Origin: Lutjanus erythropterus
Taxonomy: Eukaryota; Chordata; Actinopteri; Lutjaniformes; Lutjanidae
DNA: 64,000 nucleotides
Assembly (NCBI GenBank): GCA_020091685.1
Contig: CM034597.1
Location: 2,116,646 to 2,180,645 of the forward strand
Reading direction: 5' to 3'
Shown: positions 34,699-46,289 of the stretch, piece after piece
How the letters are laid out: the number at the start of each line of letters is the position of its first letter
How positions within the stretch are numbered: the stretch's first letter is position 1
Notes under the pieces: model-generated
Seen by the model: only the letters and a program-made list of their open reading frames with translations
What the model was told of the DNA's origin: nothing
The model's database searches: none
Made by a program: the position numbers and the translations under genes

Positions 34699-34933
34699 CA
34701 AGTTTGGGGAGTAATGGATTACATCTAATGGGATTATGTCAGTAGTATACAAAAAACAGGTTTCTGTATTCCATTACAGTTATAGAACAAAAGACATTAT
34801 CAGATACATTTAGGGAAAATTTAGCAAGATTATTAGATTAGATTATTAGCAAGATTGCAATCTTATAATAAAGAATGATACAGTGCCACTAATCTTAGCT
34901 AACCACATTTTTAAAGTATCCCTTCCAACCCTG
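34699..34933. mobile_element. hAT MITE, 235 bp, with 8-bp target duplication
   Basis: The left end CAAGTTTGGGGAGTAATGG and the right end, reverse complement CAGGGTTGGAAGGGATAC, form imperfect inverted repeats. Flanking 8-mers cttataag (34691-34698) and cttataaa (34934-34941) agree at 7 of 8. The left 100 bp match the element at 595 (GGGGAGTAA...GATTACAT...GATTATGT), so both belong to one family. No coding capacity. Confidence 0.85.
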
Positions 34934-35257
34934 CTTATAAAGCATGAGCCTAACATGACTAGTACCTGACTGACAGTCCTGCAGCCTAATGACAGAACAC
35001 AGGTGAGCATTCAGTCAGTTTCACCCTGCCATCATTGGGAAGTGTTGGATGGGGGGGTGGCAAAAGACCTTCTCAGTGTGTCTGCAGAGCAGAACTGAGT
35101 CTGCCACCGACATACTCTTCTGTTCAGTAAATGTGCTGTGCAGAGGGCATTGTTCATGATGGACAACTGTTTATTTAGGCTCCTTCTCCTCTGCCACTGA
35201 CATAAGAGAATCCAGCTCTGTGCCAACCACAGAGCCCGCTGTCCTCACCAGCCTGCC

Positions 35258-35500
35258 CAGCTGCAAAGGTTAGTACATTCGCCTCGCACTAAGAACGTAA
35301 TGGGTTTGAATCCCAGGTCAGACACGGCCTTTCTGTGTGGGGTTTATAGTTCTCCTGCACCAGTAAAAATTCCCCCGTCAGTGTAGTTGGTCCCTACTGC
35401 TCCTGATACCAGGATGGGTTAAATGCTGACACTCACTGTCACTGTATAATTGTACCAGACCTTTTAACTGGTTACCCCAACTTATTTGGCATTACCAATA
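35258..35500 (+). mobile_element. tRNA-derived SINE
   Basis: The 5' part, GCAAAGGTTAGTACATTCGCC, resembles a pol III A box. GGGTTTGAATCCC at 35302-35314 resembles a B box. The body continues GACACGGCCTTTCTGTGTGG, GTAGTTGGTCCCTACTGCTCC and CCAGGATGGGTTAAATGC, then a TCACTGT-like end, an order I recognise from teleost tRNA-derived SINEs. The copy lacks part of the middle (after TTCTCCTGCACC) and is diverged. It is not a functional tRNA gene because the cloverleaf cannot be completed. Confidence 0.7.
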
Positions 35501-37032
35501 TTCAGGTTCAATATTGACCTTCTGCAGTTATGGTAATTGTGCAAATGACAATATTTATGACAAAATTTCCTAATTATTGTAAACTATTACACAGCAAGAT
35601 TTAGTTTAAAAATCATAGATACCATAGATATAGTAGAGTATTACTTTAATTGAACTTACTTTGCACATAGTTTATCTACTTTTCAATTTTATTTATTAGA
35701 GAATAAGAATGACACTTCTTATCATCAAATTAAAAAAACAGAACAAAAAATCTTTTTTTCAGTTTCCCTCCACTGTTCATTCATTCTTCCTGAATACATC
35801 AATCTGTAAGAACTGGTCATTAATGTATGTTTTCATTTTTCACAAAAGGTTCAGCAATTTCCTCAAACAGCTGGGCACTGTAGTTTTTTCACAAGAATCA
35901 TTCATGTGTCAGGGACTATTTTCAGCAGTAGATGAATCTACATTTGGTGCTCCTGTGGGGATTTGTGGCAGCAGGATGGTGTATGTGTTGCAGCAGTGAG
36001 ACTAACTGATGTGCCTTTTAATAGTTTTTGGATAACAATAGAGCTCCACGACACAGAGGCAAAAAAGACAGCAAGCTTTGGTCTTGTTATTAGAAAAACA
36101 AAGAATAGATAGAATATAGCCATCCTTATCCTTTAGGTGCTTTGTCCACAAAACAGGAGGCCTAGTCAAGATAAAACCTGATTTCTGAACATGTGCGAGA
36201 GAACAAGAGGAATAAAATGGTCAGGAGTCAAGCATCTTTGCCTCAAAACATCTATCCCTCTCTGTGTCAGGCTAATGACCAAATATGGCCATGCTGCTCC
36301 AGCTCACTTCGTTTTCTGTCACGCACACAAGTTCAAGTGAGCTCACACAAAAGCCAGACTTACGCAGACACACAACGCGTTTGTGTACATATTCAGACTG
36401 CAGACATGCATATATTGTATGCGTCCATCCCATAACCAGATTTCATTCACTCCCTCAGGCTAATTCCCCCCCCCAACCATGAGCTTTCACACAAGGCTGG
36501 TTTCACAAGTCTGGCTCCCAGAGAGAGTGTGTGTGACGAGGGACTGTACGAGAGTGTGTGTGGCAGACGGCAGCAGCCTCTCAGGGTGCCTGTGCTTTAG
36601 CCATGGTGTTGTCCCTCTGGATGGGACTGAAGAGGAGTCTTTTCTTTGCTGCTGCTGACTCGAGTCCTCATATGAGTGCCTGGAACAAATGGATTGGAGA
36701 ATAGTACAATCTGAGGCAGTTGGCATGCCACCTCACTCTGGTCCCACACCGGACTCATCTCACGGCAATTCATACACATCACTGCTATGAGAAAGCAGCA
36801 GTGCACTATGGTTATGTGAGGCCTTTATAAGAAAAAAATAGTCTTCCTGTATATATTGATGGTGCACTATTATATCTGAATGTTTAAAGGCTGTTACACC
36901 TCAGTGGGAACAGGAAGTAGCATCTGACCATAACTCAGAGCTTGTTATGTAAAGCAAACTGTTCTTAATGATCTTATACTAAATGACTCTTATAATATGA
37001 GATCAATATTATTATATTATTTATTAATCACT
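35501..37032. other. No gene recognised
   Basis: Frames of 60-96 codons (35709-35999 plus; 35938-36123 and 36487-36726 minus; 36193-36435 plus) have no recognisable motif. The 35910-36070 part (GTAGATGAATCTACATTTGG onward) may belong to a dispersed teleost repeat. 36480-36790 is GC-richer unique DNA. Confidence 0.4.
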
Positions 37033-37160
37033 CAGAGGTTGGCCTGTTAGAAGGTTTAATAGCCAAGAGTTTGATCTTTTAAAATATACTTTCCAGCATA
37101 ATTGAAGAGTAAAAATAAAAACTCCCTCAAAATACATTTCTGCCCCAATTCTCAAGAGTG
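37033..37160. repeat. Dispersed repeat, copy 2 (paired with 18657-18785)
   Basis: GGTTGGCCTGTTAG, AGCCAAGAGTTTGATCTTTT, AGCATAATTGAAGAGTAAAA and CCCTCAAAATA match copy 1 in order and spacing. Confidence 0.8.
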
Positions 37161-37492
37161 AGTGATATATGGTAGTGGAACCAAGTGGAATATGAAAACA
37201 GTGGCTCCATCAGCCAACATCTCACTGGATTAGTAATGTTTAAATCTAAGACACAGATCTAAATATATACTGTACAGCATGAATTATCATTTAAATTAAC
37301 ATATGGGACTATAGACCAATGGCATGAATGAGCTTAACGTGTTGTGACACTGCATGGACAAACTTGATACACCCGAAAGCCCAAAGCCAAACTTTTGACG
37401 TCAAAACTGTCTATTGTTGTCTCTCCTTCCTGTTGCCCTTTCTCCTTCACTCATTAAACTGTGAGGACAGACTGTACACAAACTAAAATGGT

Positions 37493-38330
37493 GTTAAAGG
37501 AACATTATGTAACTATTTCACCTTAAACTAACTGCTTCAAAATGATTTTTTGGTACATTGCAATAGGGAGAATGGTGTCTCTGTCATTCTCCTCATACTT
37601 TGAGATGCTGGGTACCATCTCAGTGCATGACGCTTCACCGCACCATGTCACAAACCAGCAATTATGTTACTGGTTTTGGTTAAACTGGATCACATTTTAT
37701 GGCGAAAATGTTGAGGCTGCTCTGCCTCACCTCTGATTTATAGTTTCCTGATGGACTTGAATGTAATCACTAACTGCTGCTAACTTTAGCTGCCATTATT
37801 GAGAGTGTTCAGTTATCTTGCAGCTAGCTGACACTGGCCAGACTGCAGAGGTTGGAGCACTGGACTATTGGCGTTTGTCGGTGCCCAATCAGCACTGGTT
37901 GCTCGGTGTGTTCTGTACATGTGCAAAATCAATATACAGTATACACAGAATGGGTAGGGTTAGGGGTTAGGTATGCACATGTGCAGAATGGATCGGGCAA
38001 CCTGCATGGACTGGTAATGACAGTGTTTGCACTGCTAGCACAGGGACTTTGGGCAGCTGGAGGAAGTTTTCAGACCTAGGACCCAGCAGGGATTGCTGTG
38101 ACGGAATGGGCACTGGAGCGGGGCAAGCAGGAAACTTAAGCGAAGTCAGCCTCTACAGACATCATCTATCGAGGTAATGAGACTAAAAAGGGCATTGGTG
38201 GAGGAAGCTAAGAAGGGGAAAATAAGAGAGAGACCAAGGAAGAGCCTGCGTGACTGGCTTTTAGTCATTGGCAAGGACTTTGTGAAATAAAAGCTTGCAA
38301 GAACTTGTAAGTAATGGTAGCTGGCTTGTT
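37493..38330 (+). repeat. Large dispersed teleost repeat
   Basis: It begins TTAAAGGAACATTATGTAAC, then AATAGGGAGAATGGTGTCTC. It continues with CTTGCAGCTAGCTGACACTGGCCAGACTGCAGAGGTTGGAGC in degenerate agreement with a repeat I know from teleosts. It appears to run to AATAAAAGCTTGC near 38296. Near the 3' side is a 62-codon basic open stretch (separate entry). The class is unknown. The 75-codon frame at 37852-38079 lies within it. Confidence 0.5.
38102..38290 (+). other. Basic 62-codon open stretch inside a repeat
   Basis: Open from after a TGA at 38099 to TAA at 38288. The first ATG is at 38177, giving 37 residues. The reading is Lys/Arg/Glu-rich (for example VMRLKRALVEEAKKGKIRE, then RPRKSLRDW). 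An AATAAA overlaps the stop region at 38285-38292. It could be the C-terminal relic of a transposon protein, or chance in a repeat. I do not recognise a family. Confidence 0.2.
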
Positions 38331-38559
38331 GTCTTGTGTCTCTTGATGTTTCTCTGTGTTAACAAATTTCTCAACTTCCTAGTTTCTGATCATGAAAAAA
38401 TGCTTGTGTACAGCTGTTCATATTCATGACAGTTGTGTGTATGTGAATTGCACTAAGAAACTGTGGTGGTGCAAAATTGTAACAAATTTTACATATTGCT
38501 GCTTTAGCCTAGCTGAGCTGTTAGCTCACTTAGATAAGGTCTGCTATAAGTTAGGCATT

Positions 38560-38960
38560 AACCTAGGCTAAGAAAGCATTAACGCACAGTCCTGGAACAT
38601 TCCAAAGTGAGCTAACTCTGAATTTACCCCGGGGCTTGTTGGCCCTGCTCCAGACCAGAGTTGGCCTGCAGTGTGCAGGTTTATCCCCTGAAAATCAACT
38701 AAACCCAGGGCTAAAAGCTGCCAGTGTGAAACTGGACTAAAAGATCAAAGGAGTAGTCCTGGAACATTCTAAAATGTTCACATCAGTTGCTGTACTAACA
38801 GACATTTAACCCAGCGCAAGCAGAAGTGCAGTGTGAATCATATAGCCCAGGGCTTAAAATGTGAGTGTGAAATGAAGCTGAGTTATCCCAGTGTTAACTC
38901 TTAGCCCAAGGTTAAAAATTGGCCTTGGTTAAGAATATGCATTGTGAAAATCCCTCTAGT
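38560..38960. repeat. Repeat with TAACCCAGGGCTAA-like palindromic words
   Basis: Repeated words are ACCCAGGGCTAAAAGC, AGCCCAGGGCTTAAAATG, TAGCCCAAGGTTAAAAATTGG, CCCGGGGCTTG, AGTGTGAAA(C/T) and the twice-used GTCCTGGAACATTC(C/T)(A)AAA (38590 and 38757). The latter two define a diverged internal duplication of about 167 bp. Familiar as a teleost dispersed repeat; class unknown. Confidence 0.5.
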
Positions 38961-39689
38961 TAGTCAAGCATCATAACCACAAAGCATGCCTTCAAACAAC
39001 CATTAACAACTGGAAATTCAAAACTTGATGTGAGGAGAATGCAACTGCAAAAAGTGGGTACATCCTCATGAAACTCCAAAGCTTTACCAGCCAAAAACTC
39101 CAAACATCAGTATCCTCCACAACATCACAAGCTGGAGACTGTTGAAATGTCTTAATTTTTCTCTTTGCGTTGTCCACAAATAACCAAAATGTGCAGCCAG
39201 CACAGCTCCAGTTAGAGTGCTATGTGTGCATATCAGAAAACAAGAAAATGACAAAATCGTAATTGACACAAAAAGGTTGAAGAGTGGAAGAAACACTTCC
39301 CTATAACTAAACAATGACACCAGCTTGTGAAGTGTTGACATGCGCCTCCTCTGCCGTCTGGCCAAACCGTCTCAGGCTGTGATGTTAAGACATGATGGAT
39401 CATCAATCAATTCACTGTAGGGAAATAAATGATACGCTAAGCAAATGACTGCTATTGTATGTGTCAGCATTCGACAGTCATTTGCCAGAATGAGTGGTTC
39501 TGTAGCCCTGTCCACCTCTCTGCTCCGTCCCTCCTCCCATCCCTCCATCTCCTGTCATCTGTCCTACTGGCAGCCTGTCCTTCTCAAGGTCTGCTTCATC
39601 GTTAATCATCATTCCCTCCTCAAGTTCTCTCTCCAACGCACACACAAACACACACACATACACAGACACACGCCCGGTTAATCACTCAC

Positions 39690-39860
39690 TCCTAACACCA
39701 TGCCCTGAGTATAATTATTCAAAGCTGTCTGATCTTTTATCGTTGTTCTTGTTGTGCTTGGCGCAGATTGTCCCGCCAACATTAAAAGCCCTGTCATTGT
39801 CCATCATTAGGTCTTAAAGATAAAAAGAGAACAATCATAAAGGGACGCTTAATGCATTGG
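39690..39860. promoter_or_regulatory. Candidate conserved noncoding segment with TTGGCG/CGCCAA inverted sites
   Basis: Unique sequence includes GAGTATAATTATTCAAAGCTGTC, ACATTAAAAGCCCTGTCATTG and AGGTCTTAAAGATAAAAAGAGAACAATC (a SOX-type AACAAT core). A perfect inverted pair TTGGCG (39758-39763) and CGCCAA (39774-39779) is separated by 10 bp. Regulatory role is inferred only. Confidence 0.3.
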
Positions 39861-40169
39861 TTTATTTGTGACGCACTCGGTTTACAACAGTCGGCTGAAA
39901 CTTATTCGAAGTGTTTTTACATTTGGCAAGTGTGCAGCATAAAAAGCCTGCTGCATTGGCTACAGCAGCTCCTACATTTAGAGACAACAATAAGTGCATT
40001 ATTTTGACACTGAAGACACAACGTCATCTCATGGGATGGCATACAAATAGCACATCACGTTTAAAGATATTTAAAGAATTTTTTGAATTTTCGATGAAAC
40101 CATAAAATCAGGTGACACAGTTAGGTGACTTTCATCATCATGGTAACTTTCCATGTGTTTAATGTTGTG

Positions 40170-40640
40170 AAAAGGTCACAGTTTGGTTAGATTTTAGCAC
40201 TAAATCTACTTGGTTAAGTTTAAGAAGGGATAATGGTTTTGATTAAAATACATACTTAATAAGTTGTAGTTATGTAAGTAAATTCCTGCTCGTCCTTGTC
40301 AGAAATTACAATGTGTAGGTCATCTGTGCAAGCTGCTTATTACAACGCATATTTATGTTCATTGTTTATCGTAAACCTGTTGCTGATAAACTCTCATTTT
40401 AGGAGTCAATCTATTCTGTTGTGTAGGTATAAGGATGTGTTGGTTAATTCATGTACACAAGTTAACGTTATGTTATGTTACGTATGTGACAATTGTCTAT
40501 GTGATGGAAGATAAGTGCATTATGTGAGTTAAAAAGAAGTCAGCGTTGACTTTTCGTTTCAACCCTGGTCTCCTGGGTGAAAGTCCTGTGTTCGTTTGAT
40601 CCATCCTTCCAACCCGCTTCCTCCATGTGTCGACTTTACC
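40170..40640. repeat. Copy of the GGTTTAGG dispersed family (two-part)
   Basis: First part: GGTCACAGTTTGGTTAGATTTTAGCACTAAATCTACTTGGTTAAG, then TAATGGTTTTGATTAAAATACATACTTAA. Second part (40545-40610): GACTTTTCGTTTCAACCCTGG, then TCTCCTGGGTGAAAGTCCTGTG. Both correspond in order to 6600-6800. The intervening sequence differs, so one copy has an insertion or deletion. Confidence 0.6.
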
Positions 40641-40904
40641 ACTCGTTATACTACAGCATACTATACCTGACATTTTCTTTCCCACGAGATGAGCATAAAA
40701 TGACACGCCACCTATGGACAATCAGTGCAGACTAAATCCCGTGAAATGACAGGTGATATGCCAAAGAGGCGTCATGGTAACACATGAAATGTCTCTGGAC
40801 CTTGACATGTATTCATTCACGCCATTTGGTGAGGACATGGTGAAAAAACACATATAAATATGATGATGTTGAGCCAAGGTCTGAAGTTAAACTGAACAGA
40901 TTCC

Positions 40905-41720
40905 AGCACTGTTTGTGTATAACGTCTATAACTTTGTATACATGGGCATGAATGTCCTGGTTATGAGTCTTGTCCTGGTCCTTGTGAATCCTGGTTATTC
41001 ATATCCTTGTATACATGATTCTAACAATATCCAGGTTTCTCGTCATCTGTGTACAGTTTTATCTTGATCTGTCACCATGGCAACCACTCAAATCTGTACC
41101 AATAGAATGTTCAGTAGCCTGGATACGGTGTTCACATGCCACAGCATCCTGGTTATTATCGGAATACTGCAGGTTTTTCATAACCTGGATAAAGCCTTAT
41201 CACTTTGCAAGGCAGACAGATTTGTGAGATCACATGATCACAAGAATCCATCTTGCCAGGCTTCAAGTTATCCATTTGTAATTTAGCAAAGAACAGAACT
41301 GAGGGCTTTTCTCCATGGAAAACATGTTTTCGCACTTCTCCAGACTGGCTTCAGTTTGATTGGCTGAATTTAGCCTGTGTAGGACATGTTAGACAGATGG
41401 TTTATTCACCTGGAAAGTGTTTTTTGAAAGTGTCTGCCCTTCTCCAAACCGTTTCTAAGGACAACTTTCCAGGTTAAAGGTCCTATCCAAGTTTCTGAAA
41501 CTAGAATATGACATTTACATGCACAAAACCTAAACAGGATACTCCAAAACAACCTGATCTGTATATGCAGCCTGTCTTCCAATAAGTGAGTTATGACTGA
41601 CAGCATGTGATGCAAAATTGAGGTCAAAAGAAAATAAGAAAAAATCAATTACTATAGAAAAAACAGGTTAACATCAGAACATGTTATCTGTGCATATCCA
41701 GATAATGTATTTGGTTACCT
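40905..41720. repeat. Repeat rich in CCTGGTTAT words
   Basis: Recurrent CCTGGTTAT(G/T), AATCCTGGTTATTCATA, CATCCTGGTTATTATCGGAA and ATAACCTGGATAAAGCC occur. Near 41510-41580 and 41660-41700 are ATTTACATGCACAAAACCTAAACAGGATACTC and AACAGGTTAACATCAGAAC words that look partly inverted relative to the left side. AGAATCCATCTTGCCA at 41245 recurs at 54188. Likely one or two decayed mobile repeats; ends undefined. Confidence 0.4.
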
Positions 41721-43090
41721 CCCTACTGTGAAGGTTCAACAGACTTTCAACACGATTTTGATCAATCATTTGACAGCCACAGAAAACACCCTTTTAAGAA
41801 AGAATTCAAGACCAAAAACAAGGTAGTGAAGAACAGCGTGTGTCCCTTGTTCCTATTTCATAACCATCCATCATTGATAAAGATCCTCATCTTAACTGTA
41901 TGGCTGCTGTTGGATTTGTAGGCTTCCCTGATGTTTATTTCTTTTCCTCTGAAGGTTGAGAGCATGACTGAAGAGAAATAAATACAAAGAGTTGCGTTGT
42001 GTAATGTCTGTAATAAGTCTGGCAGCAGTTTGCATGGTGCAGTGCAGAGGGTCCTGCAACTGTGAGGGGTTTTGTATTGTGCCACAGTTCAACAGGGTTC
42101 ACACACACTCTCATACACACACCGAGTCTGATCAATGAACAGCAGTACAGGAATGACAGCAGTGAATTTCTTAAAGTTTGAATGCACGGTCACGGCAACA
42201 TTTCATCACTTCAAGGCGACTTATCAAGGAGTTCAGAAGTCTCAACCCCCTAAAATGACAATTTAAAAAGAAACGGCATTTGAGCTCAGCTCTTCCTTAA
42301 CTCTTCAAATACTCTCTTTCATGTCTGACATTCCCTTTGGAAAGCAGAGACAAGACTTCAGCCAGGTGATGGGCTTTGATATGCTGATATCAGCGCCTAT
42401 GAATATCAGGTAGAGACCTTCTTGACTTATACTCCGTGTGACTGAGCCGCCCTCTGTTTCTGTCATTCTTGCTCTCTGGAGTTCTCTTCTGAAAATGATG
42501 AATGAAAATGAGCATTGAGACAGATGGCATGTAGAGATTTAAGACTTTTCAACACAAGCCTCAGTCAGGGCTACATTACTGTCACCATTTCTGATTAAAG
42601 AAAAGACCTCACTTACAAATTAAAACTATATTATAGGATAATAACTCAACTCAAAGTCAAATTCACAGTGCTTTATATGCTGCAAGAACGATTTATGTAA
42701 AAATTAAGCAATAAAATAATACAGAAATGTATCTTCAATAATCCTGCACAGAAACACAGAGGTCAGTTTAAATTATTTCAACTATATTTTTGGGAAATTG
42801 TGTTTGTCTTTTTCCCATCAGCTTAATTATAGCAGATTTATCAGAATACTGTGATACCTGTGAGCCTGAGCCCCCGTTGCTATAGAGCAGAAGCCAGTGA
42901 GCAGCACAAATCAGAGCTGTGGCAAATTTAGAATGGTTTGTTGTTGCAATTGGCAGCAAAACAACAGGACACTTCTAAAATTCATCTAAAAGTGACCCAG
43001 ATTAAAATTACTGAATGTTTCATCAGGTTTCAACACAGTGTGATCTCTGCTTCAGCCTGCTATTAGCAGCACACGCCACCGAATCTATGA
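41721..43090. other. No gene recognised
   Basis: Unique-looking, AT-rich. Overlapping minus frames near 41858-42135 share no recognised motif. 42290-42540 has balanced composition but no specific support. Confidence 0.4.
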
Positions 43091-43097
43091 TTAGGGA

Positions 43098-43207
43098 GTG
43101 AGTGAGTGCGTGAGTGTGTGCGTGAGTGTGTGCGTGAGTGAGTGAGTGTGTGTGTGAGTGAGTGAGTGTGTGTGTGAGTGAGTGAGTGAGTGTGTGCATA
43201 AGTGAGT
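43098..43207. repeat. (GTGA)/(GTGT) tetranucleotide array
   Basis: Alternating GTGAGTGA and GTGTGTGC units over about 110 bp. It generates the His/Thr/Leu/Ser-rich minus frame at 43091-43276. Confidence 0.95.
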
Positions 43208-43334
43208 GATCACTGGAACTACAGCTTGTCCAGAGCGAATGATACTGGATTGATCAGTTTTTTTGTGTACATTCATGATTGTATGTTGAAGGACCTCTGT
43301 GCTCCAGAATTCTTTTGTGTCCTTATGTTTTTGT

Positions 43335-43730
43335 GGCCAGAGGCATTATGCTTTCAGGTCATCCTCTTCTTGTGACTGCGATATCTCAAGAACACCTGGA
43401 TGAAATTTCTTCAAACTTGGCACAAGTGTTCACTTGAAATCAAAGATGAACTGATTAAATGTTGGTGGTCAAAGGTCACTGTGATCTCATGTCCATTCCA
43501 TTTTCATGAACACTGTATCTCAAGAAAGCCTTAAAGGAATTCCTTCAAACTCGGCACAAATGACTACTTGGAGTTAAGAATGAACTGATTAGATTTTGAT
43601 GGTCAAAGCTCAAGGTGACAGTGAAAATTACACACAAATATCTAGGATAGAATGATTAAGTGATGATGTTTTATATTCAAAAGGTAAAGGTCAACTTCAT
43701 TGTGACATCATAATGTCCTCTGTACCCCTC
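43335..43730. repeat. Dispersed teleost repeat with 127-bp internal duplication
   Basis: It starts GGCCAGAGGCATTATG. Two subunits begin at about 43378 (GCGATATCTCAAGAACACC) and 43505 (ACTGTATCTCAAGAAAGCC). Each continues with a TTCTTCAAACTTGGCACAA-like stretch, then GATGAACTGATTA and TTGGTGGTCAAAG. It closes with GGTCAACTTCATTGTGACATC. This is a well-known multi-copy teleost repeat. Class unknown; no coding potential. Confidence 0.75.
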
Positions 43731-43754
43731 TGTAAACATCAGGAGTCTTTAAGT

Positions 43755-44045
43755 CAGTAGTTACCAAACTGTGGGGCGAGCTCCGCTGAGAGAGTACAGA
43801 GTCACTACAGGGGGGTACAGAAGAGGAGGAAAATAGAGCAAAACACAGTTGAATGAATATGATTTATGAATGGATAATAAACACATAAGAGTTTTCTCAT
43901 ACTGCCATGCTGACCTTTTCATCACAAGAAAATACAATACAATTTTTGAATCATTTTTTTATCAGTTGCTTTCCCCAATTATTGTTAATGATTTATAAAA
44001 ATTGTGGGTTGGGGGTGTGTGTACTTTTTTTGACTTTTGGACAGA
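43755..44045. mobile_element. hAT-like element fragment (CAGTAGTTACCAAACTGTGGGG end)
   Basis: The left end CAGTAGTTACCAAACTGTGG, followed by GGCGAGCTCCGCTGAG and ACAGGGGGGTACAGAAGAGG, matches a common vertebrate hAT MITE type whose terminus is CAGTGGTTCCCAAACTGTGGGG. The opposite end is not clear; GTGGGTTGGGGGTGTGTGT near 44005 is near the expected 3' side. Target duplication not found. Confidence 0.55.
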
Positions 44046-44700
44046 CATGGATGTAAACTGTAACCTGACTGGTTGGTGGAGACAAACAACTGTGAGGCAG
44101 TAATTCTATTTTTTTTACAACCAATTGACGGCTGACTTCTCACTCTTCTTAACCGTCAGCTTGGGGCTGCAAGTGATCAACAACTGCTTCAGTTTAAAAT
44201 GTATTTTTCAGTCCAGGACAAAATATGTGATAAGTCATGTTAATGTTGGTGGAACTTGACAAATCTGTGCTGGTTGCTGGTTAAAAATGTGATTTTCACT
44301 GGAGATGGTCTTTAAATAGTTACGGTTTTATAAACCCTGACTAAAAGATGAGGCTGACTCAAGATAAAAAACTAATAAGGACATTTGACACATGACTAAG
44401 ACTTCGACTAAATTAAAAATCAGCAGACCAAATTAACACTAGACCCACATCCTGGAATGTAAGCCTGCCAAGTTGTGCTTTGGAGTCCAAACTCTGAAGT
44501 AAATGAGCATTCAGCAGATTTATATGCAACAGCATTCTTGCTGACATCACCGACTACACTCGCAACAAATCAGTCTTTTCAGACTGTGTTCCAATTAATC
44601 CAACTTGATTCCTGGTTATTCAAATTCAGGTTTGTACAAGAATTGTTCATAATTAGTTGACACACTGGCTTCCTGTTTTCTGCTCCAACAATCACTTGAG
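44046..44700. other. No gene recognised
   Basis: Unique-looking DNA. A 61-codon plus frame at 44475-44660 has no recognisable motif. Confidence 0.45.
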
Positions 44701-45010
44701 CTTCTGACCTTTGATGGATCCAAATCAGAGAGCCGTGGTTACAAACGGCTGATCGATGGCTGAGTTTGGCACATCAGATAGAGCAGAGAGGAGAGGGAGA
44801 GCAGCTGCTAATGGCAACTCAAACGACATTAACGAGACATTGTAAGGACACTGGGAGTGAATTATGATCATTATCATCAGAAAATGATATCATATGATAC
44901 ACGCCATGTGCTAAATGAGCTCAGTGAGACGTACACCCTCTGGATTGACAGAAAGGTTATCAATCTAATGTCACAGTCCTATCCGACACAGATTATATGA
45001 CAGTCTATAA
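44701..45010. promoter_or_regulatory. Candidate conserved noncoding segment
   Basis: Balanced unique sequence with GAGCAGCTGCTAATGGC (E-box plus homeodomain core), AATTATGATCATTATCATC and GGATTGACAGAAAGG. No open frame. Inference from texture. Confidence 0.25.
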
Positions 45011-46179
45011 TGTAATCAAGCAAAACATGAGTCTATTTTATACAGTTACTGCAGTCTGGAGCTTGAAGATTTATTATCAGATTATCAAAACATCATGATG
45101 GGATAAAGTAAAACAATAAGACATCAAAAAGTCTTATTGTTGCATCTTAAGTAGTTGTCATGGGGACCATAATGGAAATGCATGTTATGAGTAACACTTT
45201 TATGATATTTCTTTCCACTGATCATCTATTTTCCACGTTTTATCTTAGAAATGAGCTTTCTTCATCAAATAGCTGAAACTCAGCAAAGCAACAAATTAAT
45301 TCTCATTGAAGAAAATATAGTATGACATGCAATGTGTTCAGATCTGCTTATGAAAACAACATGAATGTACATTACCTACTTAGTAATCAACATGAAAGGG
45401 TTAGAGGACATTTTCACACTACACTGAATAGCGCAACACTTGGTATTACATATTTATGGTGTCTAATGAAGCCCATGGAAAAAAAATGAAAGTTTTATAT
45501 TCAAATGTACTCATATCAGTGATGCATGACCTGACCTGATTTTCCAGGCTCATATTAGAGGAAACAGCGCATGTCATACTCAGAAACACCCCTGTGCAAC
45601 CTGTTCTGGCCACCGTTTTATTTATATGTTTATGCATAATGTAATTTGTCCAAGCTCAATCAACCTGAGCACTCCAAACCTGAGAGTCAAGAGTCAAATC
45701 TAGCAAGAATTGGTTCAGTGTTTTCAGGTATTTCAGGTTTTCATCAGACTGCAGATAGGAGTTTCATGTCAAGGACTTTTCACAGGCAGTCAGTGTATCT
45801 AAGAATTCACTACCACCACAACAAGAATGGAAAAACATATTCTTACCGTTGACACTTCTTTTTACTTTTACATAGTAAAACTCCTTATTTCACCTGACCA
45901 CATTTTTTTCTTTTTAATGAGCAAAATTGCTGATGCTGAATTTACAGTAAAAGTGCAGTTTTACTGTTTACATATTTGTCTCCACAGGTTTTTCTTTATA
46001 TGACAGATCCTTTGTACATAAAGCACAAGTGCAGTGTGTAAAACCCAATGACTAAAACATCATACATAAACCATTAGTATTAAACTCTATGACAGAAATA
46101 CACACACAGCAACTGATAAATGAAATGTGGGGTTTGGATTAAAGAGCAGTAGGCCTTGAGACGATCAACAAATGCTGTT
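45011..46179. other. No gene recognised
   Basis: AT-rich. Short frames on both strands (45446-45637 minus, 45646-45852 plus) lack motifs. Confidence 0.45.
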
Positions 46180-46289
46180 GGCAACTTTTGGACATCTTTT
46201 CTGGACTTTTGGCAGCCAGATCATCTTTACTGCTGTGGTCACCCAAGGAGGAGGGCAGGACAGCAGATAAGGGACATGCTCCAGCTGGG

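Noticed and set aside
35285-35320. Functional tRNA gene
   Set aside because: A- and B-box-like words are present, but the cloverleaf cannot be completed and SINE body sequence follows.
43098-43207. CRISPR-like array
   Set aside because: It is a plain tetranucleotide microsatellite with no spacers; the DNA is vertebrate.
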